The translations under genes and the position numbers were made by a program. 64,000 nucleotides of DNA from Heyndrickxia acidicola (GTDB taxonomy: Bacteria > Bacillota > Bacilli > Bacillales > Bacillaceae_C), in contig NZ_KV440953.1 in NCBI RefSeq assembly GCF_001636425.1, positions 2,120,847-2,184,846 on the forward strand, given 5' to 3'. Positions 1 through 9,175 of this stretch are shown here, one piece after another (the stretch's first letter is position 1; every line of letters starts with the position of its first letter). The notes below the pieces were generated by a model that saw nothing but the letters and a program-made list of their open reading frames with translations, was not told the origin of the DNA and ran no database searches.

Positions 1-400
1 ATGTTCCTTGCAATGTATGCTCATGTACAACGGCAAAAAATTGTGCTATTAAATTTTCTTTTTTAACTATATCATCACTGGAATCTAATGGATCAGCGAG
101 CTGGAATTGTTCTATAGTTAGAAGAATTTGATCCTGTTGCTCTTCTGTAAGTTCAATGAAAGATGCACCAAAAGTTTCTCTACAAAAGCCTTCGAATTCT
201 ATTAAACCTTGACGGTAAAATGTTTGAAGATGCCGAAAATAACCTGCGAGTGATTGATCAATATAAATCAATGCACCAGCTTCTTTTGCACCTGCCCCAT
301 GCTCATCACTTGGAATGATACGGGAGGCCATGGCTTCAATGGTCCTAGCTTCTTCCTGGTTTAAAAACATTAAAACTGGTAATTTCTCGATATTGTTCAT
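1..400 (-). CDS. Gluconate 2-dehydrogenase subunit 3 family protein (partial)
   Basis: The reading frame starts at an ATG at 400, behind a GGGAGGGG ribosome binding site, and runs off the left edge, so only about 133 N-terminal residues are visible. The sequence has the family look: an opening LNQEEARTIEAMASRIIPSD and a late HEHTLQG motif. Known members are small subunits that pair with a flavin-dependent GMC oxidoreductase which oxidises sugars or sugar acids. The large subunit would be expected just downstream, outside the window. It is the last visible gene of the carbohydrate operon, 87 bases after the TIM-barrel gene. The role in this operon (oxidising the imported sugar or a glycoside) is inferred. 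Confidence 0.8.
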   Translation of the reverse strand, partial: MNNIEKLPVLMFLNQEEARTIEAMASRIIPSDEHGAGAKEAGALIYIDQSLAGYFRHLQTFYRQGLIEFEGFCRETFGASFIELTEEQQDQILLTIEQFQLADPLDSSDDIVKKENLIAQFFAVVHEHTLQGT

Positions 401-434
401 CTTTTTCCCCTCCCTATTAAACTTGTATTCTTTT

Positions 435-468
435 TTAATAGCGGGCGGAGTGTCCGGCCCGCTATTAA
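435..468 (-). promoter_or_regulatory. Intercistronic GC-rich hairpin
   Basis: A perfect 12-bp inverted repeat (TTAATAGCGGGC and its complement) with a 10-base loop lies between two operon genes. On the coding strand it is followed by an A-run rather than a T-run, so it is not a classical terminator. It may be an mRNA processing or stability element that sets different levels of the flanking genes. Confidence 0.6.
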
Positions 469-487
469 TTAATTGATAATAGGGTTC

Positions 488-1324
488 TTAAACCCGTGCC
501 TTTGACAGCGGTAATGACTTAAAGCGCTTTGTATTTTCTATAATTGCTACTTCAACAGGCAATCTTTCCATACTAGAAGCACCATAGAATCCATCAATGC
601 CTTTTGTATGTTCCAAAATATATTCCACATCTTCAGGTCCCGCTATTGGGCCGCCATGGCATATAACAAGCACATCCGGGTTCACTTCTTTGGCAGCATC
701 GTGGATAGACTGAATAATTCGGGCAGCTTCATCAAGGCTCATGGTGCTGTGTGCTCCAGTTAATCCACTAAGTGTTGTACCAACATGAGCAACAATGATG
801 TCTGCTCCTGCTTCAGCCATGTCACGTGCTTCCTGCTCAGTGAAAACATAAGGTGTGGTTAAGAGATCAAGTTCACGCGCTATGCCGATCATCTCCACTT
901 CCAAATCATATCCAAGACCTGTTTCCTCCATATTTTCCCGGATACGCCCCTCAAAAAGTCCCACTGTTGGAAAATTTTGAACACCTTGATACCCAATCTT
1001 TTTTAATTCCTCCAGGAAGGAACGCATGTCTCTAAACGGATCCGTGCCGCATACACCGGCAAGTACTGGAACATTTTTCACGACGGGCAATATCTCTCTT
1101 GCCATGTCTACTACAATTTGGTTAGCGTCTCCATAAGGCATCAATCCAGAAATAGAGCTTCTTCCTGCCATTCTAAAACGCCCGGAATTGTAAACAATCA
1201 AAAGATCCGCACCGCCGGCTTCCGCACACTTGCCAGAAATACCCGTACCTGCTCCTGCTCCAATGATTGGTATCCCTTTAGCTACTTGTTCTTTTAATCG
1301 GCCTAAAATTTCTTTTCTACTCAT
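488..1324 (-). CDS. Phosphoenolpyruvate hydrolase-family TIM-barrel protein
   Basis: 278 residues. The N-terminus (KGIPIIGAGAGTGISGKCAE) and the conserved blocks around MPYGDAN, AGVCGTDPFRD, QNFPTVGLFEG and VAHVGTTLSG match the bacterial TIM-barrel family that is fused to a Tm-1-like domain in the plant Tm-1 protein. The annotation as a phosphoenolpyruvate hydrolase follows the family name; the true substrate is unknown to me. Its ATG overlaps the end of the preceding Tm-1-like gene by 8 bases, so the two are translationally coupled and probably work as one enzyme. The operon suggests the substrate derives from an imported sugar. Confidence 0.8.
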   Translation of the reverse strand: MSRKEILGRLKEQVAKGIPIIGAGAGTGISGKCAEAGGADLLIVYNSGRFRMAGRSSISGLMPYGDANQIVVDMAREILPVVKNVPVLAGVCGTDPFRDMRSFLEELKKIGYQGVQNFPTVGLFEGRIRENMEETGLGYDLEVEMIGIARELDLLTTPYVFTEQEARDMAEAGADIIVAHVGTTLSGLTGAHSTMSLDEAARIIQSIHDAAKEVNPDVLVICHGGPIAGPEDVEYILEHTKGIDGFYGASSMERLPVEVAIIENTKRFKSLPLSKARV

Positions 1325-2561
1325 AATTCAACACTCCTATTTTTTTATAATTGGAATACAATTCGTGTAATTTCTTAGCCATTTCCTCAGCAAATGCTGG
1401 GTCATTAATATGTGTATCCATAACGACTAAATCAATATGTGGATCCAATGATTCCTTAAGAGAATCAATTAATGCTTGATCCGCCTGAGGATCATAGAAA
1501 ACTTCACCTTTTTTTGCAATAGCAGAAATGCCTTTGAGCGGAATAAACACACTTACTGGTCCCTTTGCCCGATTCAATTTATAAGCAATAATTTTTCCGA
1601 GTTGATCGCATTCTTCTACTGTAGTACGCATAAGTGTAACATTTGGGTTATGCTTATAAATCTTTCTACCATGGAAATGCGTAGGGAGTGTATCAACAGG
1701 TCCGAAATTCACCATATCTAATGCTCCAAGTGATACAACCTGTGGAATACCAAGCTGGCCCGCCATTTCCAGTCGATCTTGACCTGCCGAAAGCTCTCCT
1801 CCAACCAGCTCATCAGCCAGTTCGGTAGTGGTGACATCCAATACTGCACTAATAAATCCATCTTTCATTAGAGCTTCCATTGCACGTCCGCCAACACCGT
1901 TCGCAGAGAAAACCACCACCTCGTATCCCTTTTTTTCGAGCCATTTGCTTGCTCTTAGGACACATGGGGTTGTAACGCCAAACATCGTAATTGAGATCAA
2001 TGGCTTATTTTCTTTTTGCGGTTGAATGGTACAGCTTGCTTTTGCCATTTCAGCAATCGCAATAGCTGCATTATTTAGAATCTTTCCAGAGATAGAATTA
2101 ATTCCAGCGATGTCTACCACCGAATACATCATCGTGATATCCGATTCTCCCACATAAGGCTTGGTATCACCTGAAGCAACTGTCGAAACCATAAGCTTTG
2201 GTACCCCAATTGGCAGTGCCCGCATGGCGTGAGTTGCGATAGAAGCCCCACCTGAACCTCCCAACGCGAGAATTCCATCAAGTTTCCCATCCTGATGCAA
2301 CTGCCGAATAATCTTTGTTGCACCTATTGCCATGACCTCCATAGCGAATCCGCGATCATTTCTTTTAACTAGTTCTTCAATCTCAACTCCACCCGCAAGA
2401 GCTACCTCCTCTCTGTTTATATCTGGTTGGGTTTGAGGCTGTCCCAGAACACCAATATCGATCAAAACGACATCACAACTTGTTTTACGGATGATTTGAT
2501 TGACGAAGTTGTGTTCGTTTCCCTTCGTATCCAGCGTTCCTAAAACGACGACCGTTGCCAT
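1317..2561 (-). CDS. Tm-1-like ATP-binding (UPF0261) family protein
   Basis: 414 residues. The start reads MATVVVLGTLDTKGNEHNF, typical of the UPF0261/Tm-1-like family, with further family blocks GILALGGSGGASIATHAMRALPIGVPKLMVSTVASGD and VFSANGVGGRAME. The family binds ATP and is the bacterial counterpart of the N-terminal half of tomato Tm-1; the downstream gene is the counterpart of the C-terminal half. The ATG is 29 bases after the cupin gene, and the 3' end overlaps the next start. The sugar-catabolic role is inferred from the operon only. Confidence 0.82.
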   Translation of the reverse strand: MATVVVLGTLDTKGNEHNFVNQIIRKTSCDVVLIDIGVLGQPQTQPDINREEVALAGGVEIEELVKRNDRGFAMEVMAIGATKIIRQLHQDGKLDGILALGGSGGASIATHAMRALPIGVPKLMVSTVASGDTKPYVGESDITMMYSVVDIAGINSISGKILNNAAIAIAEMAKASCTIQPQKENKPLISITMFGVTTPCVLRASKWLEKKGYEVVVFSANGVGGRAMEALMKDGFISAVLDVTTTELADELVGGELSAGQDRLEMAGQLGIPQVVSLGALDMVNFGPVDTLPTHFHGRKIYKHNPNVTLMRTTVEECDQLGKIIAYKLNRAKGPVSVFIPLKGISAIAKKGEVFYDPQADQALIDSLKESLDPHIDLVVMDTHINDPAFAEEMAKKLHELYSNYKKIGVLNYE

Positions 2562-2590
2562 AACACTTTTCCTCCCTCTTAAAATACAAT

Positions 2591-3016
2591 CTATCTATTC
2601 GGGATCTCTCCGGGCGGTGCCACCCTGCAATCAGGTGAAATTTTCAGCTCCTGCTCAGCACCTGCGGGTGAGTAAATCACAAATGATTTCATCGGTTCCC
2701 AACCTGTGTTGATCGTATAATGGTATCTTCCTTTAGGAACATAGACAGTGCAGCCGGCCGTTACTTTCTGTATCACTGGATTGCCATTCTCATCCTCTAC
2801 CATTTGTTCTCCTTCACCTGAAACAATATAGATAATTTCTTCCGTACCAGGATGGTTATGCCGTTCGTGTCCTTTACCTGGATCAACAACGACTACACCC
2901 GTACTAAAGCTTTTTGCTCCTGTAACATCCGGTGTAGAGGTTAACTTAAAGCAACCCCAGTCAAACATCAACGTTTCTACATCATCAGGTCTAACATACA
3001 ATTTTTTATCACTCAC
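2591..3016 (-). CDS. Cupin-domain protein
   Basis: 141 residues forming a single cupin barrel. The first cupin motif is visible as GKGHERHNHPGTEEIIYIVSGEGE (His, His and Glu ligands) and the second as YVPKGRYHYTINTG. These residues normally hold a divalent metal. Small stand-alone cupins in sugar operons are often isomerases, epimerases or sugar-acid binding proteins; which applies cannot be told here. It sits between the isomerase gene (85-base gap holding a long hairpin) and the Tm-1-like gene. Confidence 0.8.
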   Translation of the reverse strand: MSDKKLYVRPDDVETLMFDWGCFKLTSTPDVTGAKSFSTGVVVVDPGKGHERHNHPGTEEIIYIVSGEGEQMVEDENGNPVIQKVTAGCTVYVPKGRYHYTINTGWEPMKSFVIYSPAGAEQELKISPDCRVAPPGEIPNR

Positions 3017-3041
3017 AGAAGGTGCCCCTTTCTCAATGAAT

Positions 3042-3089
3042 TTCCTATCAATTTGGTAGATACATTAAATAATGCCAAATTGATAGGAA
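3042..3089 (-). promoter_or_regulatory. Intercistronic hairpin, 15-bp perfect stem
   Basis: A perfect 15-bp inverted repeat (TTCCTATCAATTTGG and its complement, 18-base loop) fills the gap between the isomerase and cupin genes. There is no T-tract after it on the coding strand. It probably acts on mRNA stability or partial read-through rather than as a full terminator. Confidence 0.65.
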
Positions 3090-3100
3090 TAATAAATTAT

Positions 3101-3967
3101 TTATTTCGATTTAATTAATAAGCTTTTATTAGCCTCATCTACTAATGGTTTTAAGTACTCAAATGCTTGGCGGGCAACATAGTCCGGCTCAATATCGCGA
3201 CGGTCGAATCCAAGCTCCATTGCTAAATATCCATCATAATTAATATCCTTAAGTGCATTAATAACTGAAACGAAATCTCCTCTACCTTTGCCAGGTGCTA
3301 AACGATCATTATCGGAGATATGAATATGATGAAGATTTTCCCCCATCCTGTATACATAATCTGACGAAACTTCTTTTCGGTACAAGGCATGGAAGGTATC
3401 AAACATAAGCTTTACGTTTGGTTCTCCTACTTCTTCCATCAACTCAATCGCATCATCGCAACGATCAATTAGGTTACTATCAAATGAGGTTGGTTCTATT
3501 ACCATTGTGACTCCATAATCTGCTGCAGTTTTCGATATCTCACTAAGAGCTGCACTACTCCAAGCCCATGCCTGTTTAAGGCTGGTGCCAAAAACTTGCC
3601 AGCCCGGAATGTAAAGGACTGTCTTACCTCCCCACTCAGCACATAGCTCCACCACTTGTTTATAATGCTCGATGGTATGTCGGCGCTCTTCTGGTATAGG
3701 TGAAGCAACATTATGACCAGGTCCTCCACTTAGACCAGGAAGCATACTAGATACTTCAAGGTTGTAATACTCTAATATACTCTTAATATTTTTACGTCTT
3801 TCTTTAGTTGTTGTTGGTGGATAAGCATGAGGGCTAGCAGCACCAATTTCAATTCCGTCATAACCAATATTTGCAATACGTTTGATGACCTCTTCAAGCG
3901 GGTAAGCCGGTAACCAAACTGGAAAACTAGCATAAGGCCAAGTATTAAAGGATAGTTTCATTGTCAT
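3101..3967 (-). CDS. Sugar phosphate isomerase/epimerase (AP endonuclease 2-type TIM barrel)
   Basis: 288 residues. The family pattern is clear: an IANIGYDGIEIGAASPHAYPP start, VIEPTSFDSN, KLMFDTFHALY, LHHIHISDNDR and LAMELGFD, which supply the Glu, Asp, His and Glu metal ligands expected for xylose-isomerase-like TIM barrels. Such enzymes isomerise or epimerise ketoses, or act on 3-keto-glycosides. The start is the ATG at 3967 behind GGAGG with 8 bases spacing. It follows the importer genes directly, so it likely acts on the imported compound early. The substrate is not identifiable by reading. Confidence 0.85.
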   Translation of the reverse strand: MTMKLSFNTWPYASFPVWLPAYPLEEVIKRIANIGYDGIEIGAASPHAYPPTTTKERRKNIKSILEYYNLEVSSMLPGLSGGPGHNVASPIPEERRHTIEHYKQVVELCAEWGGKTVLYIPGWQVFGTSLKQAWAWSSAALSEISKTAADYGVTMVIEPTSFDSNLIDRCDDAIELMEEVGEPNVKLMFDTFHALYRKEVSSDYVYRMGENLHHIHISDNDRLAPGKGRGDFVSVINALKDINYDGYLAMELGFDRRDIEPDYVARQAFEYLKPLVDEANKSLLIKSK

Positions 3968-3997
3968 AGTAAATTACCTCCTGAATTTTATAATTAT

Positions 3998-5044
3998 TTA
4001 ATAGGTGGTACCGTTATACTTTGATACATTTTCTTTTGTCACTGTTGGTGAATCTAATTTTATAAAGCTTGGTAGTTTTTCTCCTGCCAGGGCTTTTGCA
4101 GCCGCAATAATATCCATAGGAGCAATAACAGGATAAACAGTGGTGGAGTCAATAGTACCATTTGAAATATCATTAAAAGCTGCCTGTTGACCATCAATAC
4201 TTATAACTTTAATTTCATTTCTTCCTGCATTCTTAATTGCCTGGATGGCACCAAGTGTCATAATGTCAGCTTGACTGAATACAGCATCAATTTTGCCCTT
4301 AGGGAATCGTTGTAATAAATCTTCCATGACACTAAGACCTTTTGATTGGTCATAGTCTGCATTTTGACTTGCAATTACTTTGATTCCAGGATAATCTTTA
4401 AGCGCTTCCATAAAACCTTTATGTCGATCAATGGTAGGAGATGCTGAAGGGCTTCCTTGTATTTCTACTACATTTCCTTTCCCATGTAATCGAGTTGCAA
4501 GGTCTTTACCGGCTGCTATCCCTAAATCAATGTCATTGGCTTTAATAGTCGTAAGAACTGGTGCATTTACGGTACGATCAACCTCGATAACCTTTATCCC
4601 TGCAGCTTCAGCTCTTTTAACAGCAGGTGCTAAAGCAGCCTTTTCAACTGCATTGATGATAAGGACATTAATGCCTTTAGCGATAAAATCATCGACAATT
4701 CCTGATTGGACAGATGGATCATTTTGTCCATCAGCAACCAATAGCTGCATATTCGGGAAATATTTTTTTGCAAATGCTTCAGATTCATTTTTAATAGCTA
4801 CACCATAAGGAAAAGTTGTTGAGGCAATGGCCATTCCTACCTTTCCTTTTATGGAATCAGGAGAAACATTTAACTTTAATGCATCTTGACACTGAGATCC
4901 ACAGTATTGTCCAAAATCCATTTTTATAGGACCCGTAGATTTAATGGCCGAAGTTGTCGTAGAACTTGAATTACTACTACAGGCTGTCATAAGAAACATT
5001 AGCGATGATACCCCAATTAAACTATTAATTAGTTTAGACTTCAT
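3998..5044 (-). CDS. Sugar ABC transporter substrate-binding lipoprotein
   Basis: 348 residues. The N-terminus is a lipoprotein signal peptide with lipobox LMTAC and a Ser/Thr linker. The mature part is a periplasmic-binding-protein type I fold of the ribose-binding class: KVGMAIASTTFPYGVAIKNE, LLVADGQNDPSVQSGIVDDFIAKGINVLIIN, VIEVDRTV, HGKGNVVEIQGSPSASPTIDRHKGF and AVFSQADIMTLGAIQA. It delivers a sugar to the downstream permease/ATPase pair encoded upstream in the same operon. The hydrolase-type binding motif points to a pentose, hexose or polyol; the exact ligand is not known. Confidence 0.9.
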   Translation of the reverse strand: MKSKLINSLIGVSSLMFLMTACSSNSSSTTTSAIKSTGPIKMDFGQYCGSQCQDALKLNVSPDSIKGKVGMAIASTTFPYGVAIKNESEAFAKKYFPNMQLLVADGQNDPSVQSGIVDDFIAKGINVLIINAVEKAALAPAVKRAEAAGIKVIEVDRTVNAPVLTTIKANDIDLGIAAGKDLATRLHGKGNVVEIQGSPSASPTIDRHKGFMEALKDYPGIKVIASQNADYDQSKGLSVMEDLLQRFPKGKIDAVFSQADIMTLGAIQAIKNAGRNEIKVISIDGQQAAFNDISNGTIDSTTVYPVIAPMDIIAAAKALAGEKLPSFIKLDSPTVTKENVSKYNGTTY

Positions 5045-5114
5045 ATTTTCTCTCCTTTTTCAATTATTATTTTTGACGGCCATTCAAATTCTTAAATTTC
5101 TTGCCTTTAATCCA

Positions 5115-6140
5115 TCATAATCCTGTCCACTGCTGTTTAATATGTTGCTTTAGAGATGGCGTTGTGAATAAAACGGCAGCTACAATAATGATACCTTTGG
5201 CTATTTGTTGGTTGTATGGCGATACCCCCAGCAAGTTTAATAGATTTGCAACCATAGCCAATAATAAAGCACCTAGGATTGTACCTCCAACTCCTCCTTT
5301 TCCTCCCATTAAACTTGTTCCACCGATAACAACGGCGGCAATGCTGTCAAGATTGATATCGCTATTTGCAGTTGGATGACCAACATATAGCCTAGAAGCA
5401 GTAATGATTCCTGCAACAGCAGCACATAGGCCACTGATAGCATATACAATTAGTAGGATGCGTGTTGTTCTAACCCCTGAAAGACGCGCAGCATCTTGAC
5501 TACCACCTATCCCATATACAAACCTTCCAAAAGGTAAATATCTTAGTGACATCCAAGAAACGATTATGATTAGTGCAAACAGAATAGCTGGGCCCGGTAT
5601 TGGTCCTATTCCCCCATTACCAACAAAATTTATAATTTGGCTATTAGAGTTGAAGCTCTGAGGTGTCCCATTTGTTAGAAGTAAAGCAGCTCCATCCCCA
5701 ATCGCCATCGTCGCAAGAGTCATGATAAATGGTTGAATTCCTAAGAAAGTTGATCCAATTCCATTAATCATGCCAGCCACAATACCTATTAAAAGAACGA
5801 ATAGAATGGCAATTGGAACGGATAGACCATGGTTTAACATCATCGCGAACGATACGCCAGAGACAGCAAGGATAGCGCCTACTGAGAGATCAATCCCCCC
5901 AGTTAAGATGACAAAGGTCATGCCGATTGCCACCACTCCAACAACTGAAGCCTGTCGTATTACGTTTGTAATATTGACTATATTAAAGAATTCTGGTGTA
6001 AAAATGGCTGTGAACGCTAAAATTAAAACAAATAATAGGATAGTGACACGATATTGCTTGATGAACTGTTTAAATACGCTGTTTCTTGGTAATTCTTTAA
6101 TAATAGTACTTTCGGAATTAAGGGACATTTCATTTTTCAT
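5115..6140 (-). CDS. Ribose-type sugar ABC transporter permease
   Basis: 341 residues, about 8-10 hydrophobic segments. The motif GMTFVILTGGIDLSVGAILAVSG and the C-terminal AAVVIGGTSLMGGKGGVGGTILGALLLA are hallmarks of RbsC-class permeases (branched-chain/ribose permease family). The start overlaps the ATPase stop by four bases (ATGA). It forms the transmembrane channel of the importer, with the two-domain ATPase and the lipoprotein. Confidence 0.92.
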   Translation of the reverse strand: MKNEMSLNSESTIIKELPRNSVFKQFIKQYRVTILLFVLILAFTAIFTPEFFNIVNITNVIRQASVVGVVAIGMTFVILTGGIDLSVGAILAVSGVSFAMMLNHGLSVPIAILFVLLIGIVAGMINGIGSTFLGIQPFIMTLATMAIGDGAALLLTNGTPQSFNSNSQIINFVGNGGIGPIPGPAILFALIIIVSWMSLRYLPFGRFVYGIGGSQDAARLSGVRTTRILLIVYAISGLCAAVAGIITASRLYVGHPTANSDINLDSIAAVVIGGTSLMGGKGGVGGTILGALLLAMVANLLNLLGVSPYNQQIAKGIIIVAAVLFTTPSLKQHIKQQWTGL

Positions 6141-7642
6141 TTTTCCACTCCTCCTACGGCATATTTCATGATTCTTTCTTCAGTTGCTTCTTCATGATCC
6201 AATTCCCCAGTAATTTCCCCCTTACACATAACAAGCACTCGATGACTATTCTCTAAAATTTCAGGTAGTTCCGATGATATTAAAATGACAGACATTCCCT
6301 GTTCACAAAGTTCCCTCACTACAGTATAAATTTGAGCTTTAGCCCCAATATCAACCCCTCTTGTTGGTTCATCCAGAAGAAGAACCCTAATCCCTGACTC
6401 CAACCATTTAGCAAGTACGATTTTTTGTTGATTCCCACCAGACAGACTACCAACGGGTGAACTCAAATGGGGTAATTTAATTTTTAATAATTCAACATAG
6501 TTTTCTGCGAGTTTTTGTTCAATGTTCTGTTTAATCACTTTGTTTTTACTGCTAGCCATAAAAATGTTTTGTAAACATGAAAGATTTTTGAATAATCCCT
6601 GTCTTCCTCTATCTTCGGGTACTAATCCTATTCCATTTTTAATGGCAACTCTAGGGGAAGTAATATTAACATGACGACCATCTACAAAAATTTTTCCTGA
6701 CTCCATAGGATCAGCACCAAGTATAGCCCTTACCAGCTCTGTCCTGCCAGCGCCTCTTAATCCAGCTATCCCCAGTACTTCTCCTTTATAAAGAGAAAGA
6801 TTGATGTTACGAAGGGCTCCTCTACGGTTTAGCCCTTCTACCTTTAGGGCCACCTCATTTTTTTCATAATTAATCTTCTTACGAGGAGCAGTGTTAATAT
6901 GACGTCCAACCATCATGGCAATCAACTCATCAGGATTGGTGTCTTTTATGTCACCGTCCCCTATTTGATGACCGTCTTTAAGAACTAAATATCGATCGGC
7001 CAATCCGAATATTTCATCTAGCCTATGAGAAATGAATATCACAGAAACTCCACGTTTTTGTAACTTCTTTACGATTGTAAGCAGCCTATCCACATCATCT
7101 CCGCCTAATACTGCGGTAGGTTCATCCAAGATCATTAGTCGAGCATTTCTATAGAGAGCTTTAGCGATTTCCAACATCTGTTTTTGGGCAATACTTAGGG
7201 TGGATACGGGTTTCTCAACAGGTAAATCGACCCCAAATTCATTCAAGAATCTCTTCGCTTCTTTATGTAGTTCAGCCCATTTAATAAGTCCCTTTGATTT
7301 GTGAAGATTTGCATAAAAGAGATTTTCAGTTACTGAAAGATCAGGGAATAAATTAAGCTCTTGGTAAACTGTTACAATTTCATTCAACTCTGCATCAAGA
7401 GGAGAATGAAACTCCACTTTATTTCCATTTATTAAAAGCTCCCCTTCATTCGCTTTTATGGCACCTGATAGAATTTTGATTAACGTAGATTTCCCTGCCC
7501 CATTTTCCCCAACTAGCGCTAATATTTCTCCAGCATGAATTTTTAAATTGATGTGATTGAGAACTGTAACTCCAGAATAGCTCTTTGATATATTACGCAT
7601 CTCTAGAAGAGGATTTACGTTAACCTCAATAGCCATCCCCAT
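6137..7642 (-). CDS. Ribose-type sugar ABC transporter ATPase (two ABC domains)
   Basis: 501 residues with two nucleotide-binding domains. The first has Walker A GENGAGKST, signature LSIAQKQ (degenerate) and Walker B LMILDEPTA. The second has a degenerate Walker A GLRGAGRTE, a canonical LSGGNQQK signature and Walker B VLLLDEPTRG. This is the usual RbsA-class asymmetry. The start ATG at 7642 has AAAGGAGG nine bases upstream. It is the first gene after the regulator and has a cre box 45 bases before its start, so catabolite repression acts here. Confidence 0.93.
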   Translation of the reverse strand: MGMAIEVNVNPLLEMRNISKSYSGVTVLNHINLKIHAGEILALVGENGAGKSTLIKILSGAIKANEGELLINGNKVEFHSPLDAELNEIVTVYQELNLFPDLSVTENLFYANLHKSKGLIKWAELHKEAKRFLNEFGVDLPVEKPVSTLSIAQKQMLEIAKALYRNARLMILDEPTAVLGGDDVDRLLTIVKKLQKRGVSVIFISHRLDEIFGLADRYLVLKDGHQIGDGDIKDTNPDELIAMMVGRHINTAPRKKINYEKNEVALKVEGLNRRGALRNINLSLYKGEVLGIAGLRGAGRTELVRAILGADPMESGKIFVDGRHVNITSPRVAIKNGIGLVPEDRGRQGLFKNLSCLQNIFMASSKNKVIKQNIEQKLAENYVELLKIKLPHLSSPVGSLSGGNQQKIVLAKWLESGIRVLLLDEPTRGVDIGAKAQIYTVVRELCEQGMSVILISSELPEILENSHRVLVMCKGEITGELDHEEATEERIMKYAVGGVEK

Positions 7643-7686
7643 ACAGGTCTACCTCCTTTTAATTCTTTCGAACTATAAAAAATCAA

Positions 7687-7700
7687 TGTAATCGATTACA
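7687..7700 (-). promoter_or_regulatory. cre box (CcpA operator)
   Basis: TGTAATCGATTACA is a perfect 14-bp palindrome and matches the Bacillus cre consensus TGWAANCGNTNWCA at every defined position. It lies between the ROK repressor gene and the ABC transporter genes, where CcpA would block transcription of the importer and catabolic genes when glucose is present. Confidence 0.85.
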
Positions 7701-7723
7701 TCTGTCTATTCGTCCTTTACACT

Positions 7724-8938
7724 CTAAAAAGAAAACACTCCCTCTTCATTTTTCTGTAATGAATTTTCAATTATTTTATCCACAGTTAAAACCGCTGCTC
7801 CAATTATTCCAACCTTTTCTCCCAATAGAGACTGCTGGATTACTAAATTACGTGTAGATAAGGGCGACGAGTGGGAATATATTCCTTGCCTTATAGATGC
7901 CAAAAGTACATCACCAACTTCCGACACTTTCCCTCCTATACAAACCAGGGAAGGGTTAAAGAAATTAATAAGGCCGCCTATTACTTTTCCAATTTCTAAC
8001 CCACATTCACGAATGAGTTCAACTACAAGTGGATCAGATTCTCTTACCGCCCGATTGACATCTTCCAATTTTAATTTCCGATTCGTAGCCAGTAATTTTG
8101 AAAGTATCTTACTATGTCCATTCTTTCCTATTTCCTCTGCCCTTCGGACGATAGCTCTCCCCCCTGCAATTGCTTCTAAACAACCTCTATTGCCGCAATA
8201 GCAAAGTACATCATGGCCGACATTTATATGGCCAACGTCACCTGCACATTCTATAGAACCACGATAAATTTGACCATTGCATATAATTCCTGCGCCTATT
8301 CCATTTCCGATTTTTAAGTATATTAGATTATCAATCTTAGATACTGCCTCAACAGTTCTCTCCCCTAGTACCCTTGTAAATACATTATTGTCGACATAAC
8401 AAGGACAATTAAAGTATTCATTCCAAAATTGTCGGATAGGATATCTATCCCATCCTGGCATAATAGGAAGTGAACCAGGTAAACCTGTACTATATTCTAC
8501 TGGTCCAGGTACACCCATACCTATTCCTTTAATTAAAGAAATTTCTATTTTATGTTCATCCAGTAAAGAAAAAACCATTTCTTTTATATGTTCAAGTACA
8601 GTTAGTGGACCTTTTCCAACATCTATCTCACTCGATTTTGAAACAACAATATCGCAGTTCAAATCCGCTATCCCGACCTGAACATGGGTTGATTCTAAAT
8701 CAATCCCGATAATGTAACCGGATTCATTATTAAATGATAGAAGACGTGGTCTTCTTCCTCCCGTGGAATGCCCCATCTCAACTTCTTTTACAAGGTTACT
8801 TCTAATTAGGGTTTCAACATGTTCTGTTACAGTTGCTAAACTGAAGCCCGTTAATTTGACAAGTTCCGCTTTAGAATTTGGTTTTTTACTCCGCCAAATT
8901 GCCTGCAAAACTCTCATTGTTCCTCTTGGCAAATTCAA
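7724..8938 (-). CDS. ROK-family transcriptional repressor
   Basis: About 404 residues. An N-terminal winged helix (KAELVKLTGFSLATVTEHVETLIRSNLV) is followed by a ROK sugar-kinase-like domain with a DxG phosphate loop variant (IIGIDLESTHVQVGIADL) and the zinc-binding signature CYCGNRGCLEAIAGG. Members such as XylR and NagC repress sugar operons until inducer binds. I chose the TTG at 8938 because an AAAGGAGGGG site sits just before it; the longer frame to 8965 would run through that site. It is oriented with the operon and probably controls it and itself (see the inverted repeat at 9005-9048). Confidence 0.88.
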   Translation of the reverse strand: MNLPRGTMRVLQAIWRSKKPNSKAELVKLTGFSLATVTEHVETLIRSNLVKEVEMGHSTGGRRPRLLSFNNESGYIIGIDLESTHVQVGIADLNCDIVVSKSSEIDVGKGPLTVLEHIKEMVFSLLDEHKIEISLIKGIGMGVPGPVEYSTGLPGSLPIMPGWDRYPIRQFWNEYFNCPCYVDNNVFTRVLGERTVEAVSKIDNLIYLKIGNGIGAGIICNGQIYRGSIECAGDVGHINVGHDVLCYCGNRGCLEAIAGGRAIVRRAEEIGKNGHSKILSKLLATNRKLKLEDVNRAVRESDPLVVELIRECGLEIGKVIGGLINFFNPSLVCIGGKVSEVGDVLLASIRQGIYSHSSPLSTRNLVIQQSLLGEKVGIIGAAVLTVDKIIENSLQKNEEGVFSF

Positions 8939-9004
8939 AAAACCCCTCCTTTCTACTTGTTTCAACTATATTTCTTTTTTATTTTTTCTTTATACTTAAA
9001 ATTT

Positions 9005-9048
9005 AGAATATATACTTTTTAAAGTCAATTTAAAAAAGTATATATATT
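9005..9048. promoter_or_regulatory. Inverted repeat, candidate ROK operator
   Basis: Upstream of the ROK gene lies an imperfect inverted repeat with arms close to AATATATACTTTTTAAA and its complement separated by about five bases. AT-rich dyads of this kind are typical XylR/ROK operators. It overlaps the expected promoter of the regulator gene, so autoregulation is likely. No second copy was seen near the cre site. Confidence 0.5.
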
Positions 9049-9175
9049 TTTAGGAAAAGTTGGATAAAAAATTTAAAAAGAATGTTTCTATCCAAAATAA
9101 GTTAGATAAAAAATTAAAAAAGTTTAATCAAACTTTTAATGATTAGCCCAAAATCTTCAATTGGTGTAGGACGAT

